From Ruminococcus sp. (lineage in GTDB: Bacteria; Bacillota; Clostridia; Oscillospirales; Ruminococcaceae), in NCBI GenBank assembly GCA_014799675.1, contig JAAVHM010000153.1:1-7915 (forward strand): DNA of 7,915 bases. Reading direction: 5' to 3'. The notes below the pieces were generated by a model. The model worked only from the letters and a program-made list of their open reading frames with translations. It was not told the DNA's origin and searched no databases. A program made the position numbers and the translations under genes. This document shows, in pieces, positions 5,754-7,915 of the stretch; position 1 is the stretch's first letter; each line of letters opens with the position of its first letter.

Positions 5754-6506
5754 ATGAATATTGTAAACAAATTTATTGCCGCGGTTTCGGAAAGCGGCAT
5801 ACCCTGCTGTCACGAGTTTTCCGATTACCGCATAGACGTTTTGCAGAAGCCCATGTGCGCCTTTGCGGGGGTAAAAAAATTTACCGTAAGCGGCGATGAA
5901 AAAATTCCCGCGGTGCAGGTGAGAATTACTTTGCAGGGCGGCGAAACGCGTGTGGACGGGGCTTTGCTTGCCGAGACGGCGGAAAATGTTATCGTCCCCG
6001 CGGTTCGGAATTGCGGTGAAAATATTTCCAAAACGGAAATTTCGGAAGTGAAGCTGAACACAAAAACAGGTATGCTTTACTGCGAAATTATTTTTGAAAT
6101 TTCCGCCCCTGCCGACGCCGGTGACGAGGACGAAAAACACCCCGATATCGTGTCCTTTAAGGGCATAAGCATTTTCGTGGAGGAGTACTCCTTTTCACGC
6201 TCCGCGCTTACCGCCGAGACCGCTTTGATAAGCGGAAGCACTTTGCTGAATTTCGGCGGCGGCGGTACTGTAAAAATAAAGCTGTCGGGGACGGCTGCGG
6301 TAGAGGGTGAGGAAATTTCCAACCTGAAAAAGCTGGACGCTCTGCTCACAAGCGGGGAGGAATTTTCTCTTGCATACGGCGGGGCAAAATTCGCAAAGGT
6401 GATACTTTCAAAATATTCCTGCGTCGGCGAAAACGGCGAAGCGGAAAATGTTCAGCTTGAATTTATCGGCGTATGCGGCGTTGAAGCCGTGCCAAAGGAG
6501 GTATAA
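5754..6506 (+). CDS. Phage tail-completion protein with two distinct halves
   Basis: I do not recognise this 250-residue protein as a whole. Residues 1-117 form an alpha/beta unit: an N-terminal helix (MNIVNKFIAAVSESG), strands around KKFTVSG and IPAVQVRITLQGG, a helix about 70-86 and strands EISEVKL and MLYCEIIFEISA. This layout resembles tail-terminator proteins that cap the tail at the head. An acidic, Pro/Ala-containing linker (118-130, with DAGDEDEKHPD) follows. Residues 133-243 are beta-rich (TVKIKLSGTAAVEG, EEFSLAYGG, ENVQLEFIGVCG) and look like a small tail or baseplate jelly-roll domain. The layout suggests two proteins fused into one, for example a terminator and a tube- or gpU-like domain. 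ATG 5754 follows AAGGGGGA (5741-5748). The hub gene starts two bases after the stop. Confidence 0.5.
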   Translation: MNIVNKFIAAVSESGIPCCHEFSDYRIDVLQKPMCAFAGVKKFTVSGDEKIPAVQVRITLQGGETRVDGALLAETAENVIVPAVRNCGENISKTEISEVKLNTKTGMLYCEIIFEISAPADAGDEDEKHPDIVSFKGISIFVEEYSFSRSALTAETALISGSTLLNFGGGGTVKIKLSGTAAVEGEEISNLKKLDALLTSGEEFSLAYGGAKFAKVILSKYSCVGENGEAENVQLEFIGVCGVEAVPKEV

Positions 6507-6510
6507 TATG
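6494..6510 (+). promoter_or_regulatory. Ribosome binding site that sets the ATG 6508 start of the hub-like gene
   Basis: AAAGGAGGT (6493-6501 region) is the strongest ribosome binding site in the window and stands 6 bases before ATG 6508. The same frame is open back to ATG 6448 inside the previous gene, but that codon has no binding site and would add 20 residues unrelated to the family. The site overlaps the last codons and stop of the upstream gene. Confidence 0.8.
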
Positions 6511-7437
6511 GATATTCGCAATGCGGCTTTACGGTTAAAGCTTTCAAACGGAACATATTACACTCCCGTTGGGCTTATCGGCTTTAAGTGCCGAAAGGAA
6601 CGCTACACGCCCTACAGCAGTCTTGACGTTACAGCGGTCTGCAAAAGCGCGGACAGCGTTTCCGACGTTCGCGAGGTGCGGCTTGAAATTGGCGGGAAAG
6701 CCGTCCACAGCGGCATTATGGACAACATGACCATAAGCGAAAGCGGGGGCTTGAAAAAGATACGCATATCGTCCCGAGGATTTTCCTCAATGCTTTCCCA
6801 GAACGAGCTTGAGCCGGGGCTTCTGGCGGGAATTACTCTTAACAAGCTGATGTCGGAAAGCATGGTCGTGCCAAACGTCACATGGCAAAGCAATGCGGAA
6901 AGCGTGCGGTACATTTACGTCAAGGAGCATGACAGCCAGTGGACGGCGATAGTCAATCTTGGGCTTACCCTGAACGGTCAGTACCCATACATAGGCGGCA
7001 CAAACGAAATACGGCTCACACAAAGATCGGCGGAAATTTTTACCCCGCAGAATGTTTATGAGATCGGTACAACCGAGGATTACTCAAAAATGGCGAGCCA
7101 TTACCACATGAAGGACGTGAACGGCGATTACTCCTACAACTACACCGACGGCTACGCCGAGAACAGGGGGATAATCCGCCACAAATACGTTAATTTTGAC
7201 AGACAGTTCCTTGCGCTTTCGGATTTCGGACTTCAGTACAAGCTGAATTTTTCCCGCCGCGGCTGCCGCAGCAAATTCATGCGCTACCTCGGCTGGTGCG
7301 GCGAGGAACTTAGAAGCATGGTAAGATTTCCCGACAACACAGTTGCCGAGGTCTCGGTTATTGAGATATCGGGGAACGCTAAAAAGGGCATTTTTACCAT
7401 GACAGGCTGTTATTATGACAAGTACTGCAACAGCTAA
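6508..7437 (+). CDS. Baseplate hub-like tail protein (XkdQ/gp27-type candidate)
   Basis: This 309-residue protein resembles the hub proteins at the tail tip of contractile and related phages, including PBSX XkdQ, whose length is similar. Residues 1-90 are beta-rich, with a typical start giving strands LRLKLSNG and LDVTAVCKS and the helper segment VREVRLEIGGK. SRGFSSMLSQNELEPG (89-104) and ITLNKLM (109-115) match the place where hubs switch to the next domain. DSQWTAIVNLGLTLNGQYPY (142-161) followed by IGGTNEIRLT is the most recognisable stretch, as I recall it from hub or late-control-D-like proteins of Clostridia. The C-terminus (262-309) has short strands and ends in CYYDKYCNS. It is the last gene of the block. 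Normally a tape measure, LysM protein and other baseplate genes would surround it; none is here. Function is by similarity of pattern only. Confidence 0.6.
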   Translation: MDIRNAALRLKLSNGTYYTPVGLIGFKCRKERYTPYSSLDVTAVCKSADSVSDVREVRLEIGGKAVHSGIMDNMTISESGGLKKIRISSRGFSSMLSQNELEPGLLAGITLNKLMSESMVVPNVTWQSNAESVRYIYVKEHDSQWTAIVNLGLTLNGQYPYIGGTNEIRLTQRSAEIFTPQNVYEIGTTEDYSKMASHYHMKDVNGDYSYNYTDGYAENRGIIRHKYVNFDRQFLALSDFGLQYKLNFSRRGCRSKFMRYLGWCGEELRSMVRFPDNTVAEVSVIEISGNAKKGIFTMTGCYYDKYCNS

Positions 7438-7458
7438 ATTCTTATCTTAAATAGCAGC

Positions 7459-7496
7459 AATGCCGAGCTGTTTATGTACAGTTCGGCATTATTTTT
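7459..7496 (+). terminator. Intrinsic terminator closing the phage-like block
   Basis: A 13-bp stem with one G-U pair joins 7459-7471 (AATGCCGAGCTGT) to 7478-7490 (ACAGTTCGGCATT) around a six-base loop. It is followed by ATTTTT (7491-7496) and a second T-run at 7501-7505. It lies 22 bases after the hub-like gene stop, so the gene set ends here and does not continue to further tail genes. Confidence 0.9.
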
Positions 7497-7578
7497 GTGT
7501 CTTTTTGGTGTTTTTGCAATAAAATTCTTGTATATTTTGTGCAACAAGACGATATTACGCATTTTTTGAAAAAAACTC

Positions 7579-7607
7579 TTGACTTTTGTGCTGTTTTGGT
7601 GTAATAT
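7579..7607 (+). promoter_or_regulatory. Promoter of the tRNA operon
   Basis: TTGACT (7579-7584) and TAATAT (7602-7607) are separated by 17 bases, with an A-tract just upstream (7570-7575) like an UP element. The -35 matches consensus at five of six positions and the -10 at four. The predicted start is near G7614, about 104 bases before tRNA-Val. Confidence 0.7.
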
Positions 7608-7613
7608 TAATAA

Positions 7614-7710
7614 GTCGCAAGAAACGTCACCGCAATAGCGGAACACGCGGACAAGCGACGTAATGGGCAGGACGTATCAAGCGTTTAGCTGCTAATCGTT
7701 TAGCTGCCCA
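7614..7710 (+). repeat. Structured tRNA-operon leader with an 11-bp direct repeat
   Basis: Starting at the predicted transcription start, GTCGC (7614-7618) can pair with GCGAC (7655-7659), enclosing CCGC/GCGG (7630-7633 with 7638-7641). A second hairpin pairs TGGGCAG (7664-7670) with CTGCCCA (7704-7710). Its loop holds two copies of CGTTTAGCTGC (7682-7692 and 7697-7707), 15 bases apart. These may guide processing of the precursor tRNA. No 5S rRNA or known leader motif was recognised. Confidence 0.45.
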
Positions 7711-7717
7711 AAAGCAC

Positions 7718-7793
7718 GGGAGCATAGCTCAGCTGGGAGAGCATCTGCCTTACAAGCAGAGGGTCATAGGTTCGAGCCCTATTGTTCCCACCA
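7718..7793 (+). tRNA. tRNA-Val (anticodon UAC), CCA encoded
   Basis: A full cloverleaf is visible. The acceptor stem is GGGAGCA with TGTTCCC (one G-U). The D arm is GCTC/GAGC, the anticodon stem TCTGC/GCAGA with loop CTTACAA and anticodon TAC at 7751-7753. The T arm is ATAGG/CCTAT with loop TTCGAGC. The discriminator A (7790) is followed by an encoded CCA (7791-7793), giving 76 bases. It decodes GUA and related Val codons. It is transcribed from the promoter at 7579-7607. Confidence 0.96.
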
Positions 7794-7819
7794 AAAAGGG
7801 CTTTTATAAGTCCTTTTTT
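7793..7819 (+). terminator. Terminator-like hairpin between the two tRNAs
   Basis: AAAAAGGGCTT (7793-7803) pairs with AAGTCCTTTTT (7808-7818, one G-U) around TTAT, and the right arm itself is a T-run (7814-7819). The stem begins at the last base of the encoded CCA. It could end some transcripts after tRNA-Val or serve as a processing hairpin. Because tRNA-Asp has no clear promoter of its own, read-through must occur. Confidence 0.5.
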
Positions 7820-7840
7820 AAACCCGTATACACGGGTTTA
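7819..7840. repeat. Perfect 9-bp hairpin just before tRNA-Asp
   Basis: TAAACCCGT (7819-7827) and ACGGGTTTA (7832-7840) pair perfectly around ATAC. It ends one base before the first base of the mature tRNA-Asp and follows directly on the terminator-like hairpin. A processing signal for the tRNA 5' side is one possibility. Confidence 0.5.
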
Positions 7841-7841
7841 C

Positions 7842-7915
7842 GGCCTGGTAGTTCAGCTGGTTAGAACGCCGCCCTGTCACGGCGGAGGTCGTGGGTTCGA
7901 GTCCCATTCAGGTCG
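7842..7915 (+). tRNA. tRNA-Asp (anticodon GUC), reaching the window edge
   Basis: The acceptor stem is GGCCTGG with TCAGGTC (two G-U pairs). The D arm is GTTC/GAAC, and the anticodon stem CCGCC/GGCGG carries loop CTGTCAC with anticodon GTC at 7876-7878. The T arm is GTGGG/CCCAT with loop TTCGAGT. The discriminator G is the last base of the window, so whether CCA is encoded cannot be seen. It probably shares a transcript with tRNA-Val. Confidence 0.94.

Noticed and set aside
6448..6507. Upstream ATG for the hub-like gene
   Set aside because: It lies within the previous gene and lacks a ribosome binding site, whereas ATG 6508 follows a near-perfect one.
7794..7841. Separate promoter for tRNA-Asp (TTATAA 7804-7809, TATACA 7827-7832)
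   Set aside because: Both elements match poorly and lie within hairpins, so I do not call it.
1..7915. CRISPR array, transposase or insertion sequence
   Set aside because: No regularly spaced repeats and no transposase-like protein are seen on either strand.

Overview
The window looks like a stretch of a Clostridia chromosome, most likely Oscillospiraceae/Ruminococcus-like. This is an inference from strong AGGAGG-type ribosome binding sites, intrinsic terminators with U-tracts, a CCA-encoding tRNA, and protein sequences that resemble phage proteins of that group. It carries a compact block of phage-derived head and tail genes, all on the + strand, and ends in two tRNA genes.

Layout. Positions 1-320 are non-coding. 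They hold a possible extended -10 promoter, a repeated ATAGTTGCAC motif, an AT-rich inverted repeat and a strong intrinsic terminator (215-246) upstream of the first gene. Eight tightly packed genes follow: small terminase (321-854), PBSX-type large terminase (906-2159), portal (2184-3359), HK97-fold major capsid protein (3443-4417), prohead protease (4574-5386), a head-tail connector candidate (5388-5741), a two-part tail-completion protein (5754-6506) and a baseplate-hub-like protein (6508-7437). A strong terminator at 7459-7496 closes the block. A separate promoter (7579-7607) then drives a structured leader, tRNA-Val(UAC) and tRNA-Asp(GUC).

How the genes fit together. The terminase pair would recognise and pump DNA through the portal into a shell of the capsid protein, matured by the protease. 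The connector and the next protein would close the head-tail junction, and the hub-like protein would cap a tail tip. Within this bounded block I see no recognisable integrase, repressor, replication gene, tail tube, tape measure, sheath, receptor-binding protein or lysis gene. It is therefore a head-packaging set with a token tail: a decayed prophage, a capsid-forming satellite, or a domesticated gene-transfer-agent-like particle. The genes are intact, with no frameshifts seen, which argues against simple decay.

Four features deserve attention: the protease gene lies after the capsid gene instead of before it; a 114-nt region between those two genes can fold into a closed multi-branched RNA; two start codons need moving from the longest ORF (portal to TTG 2184, hub to ATG 6508); and a terminator-like hairpin sits between the two tRNAs. 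Family calls are from recognition of motifs and layout by eye; no database search was run.
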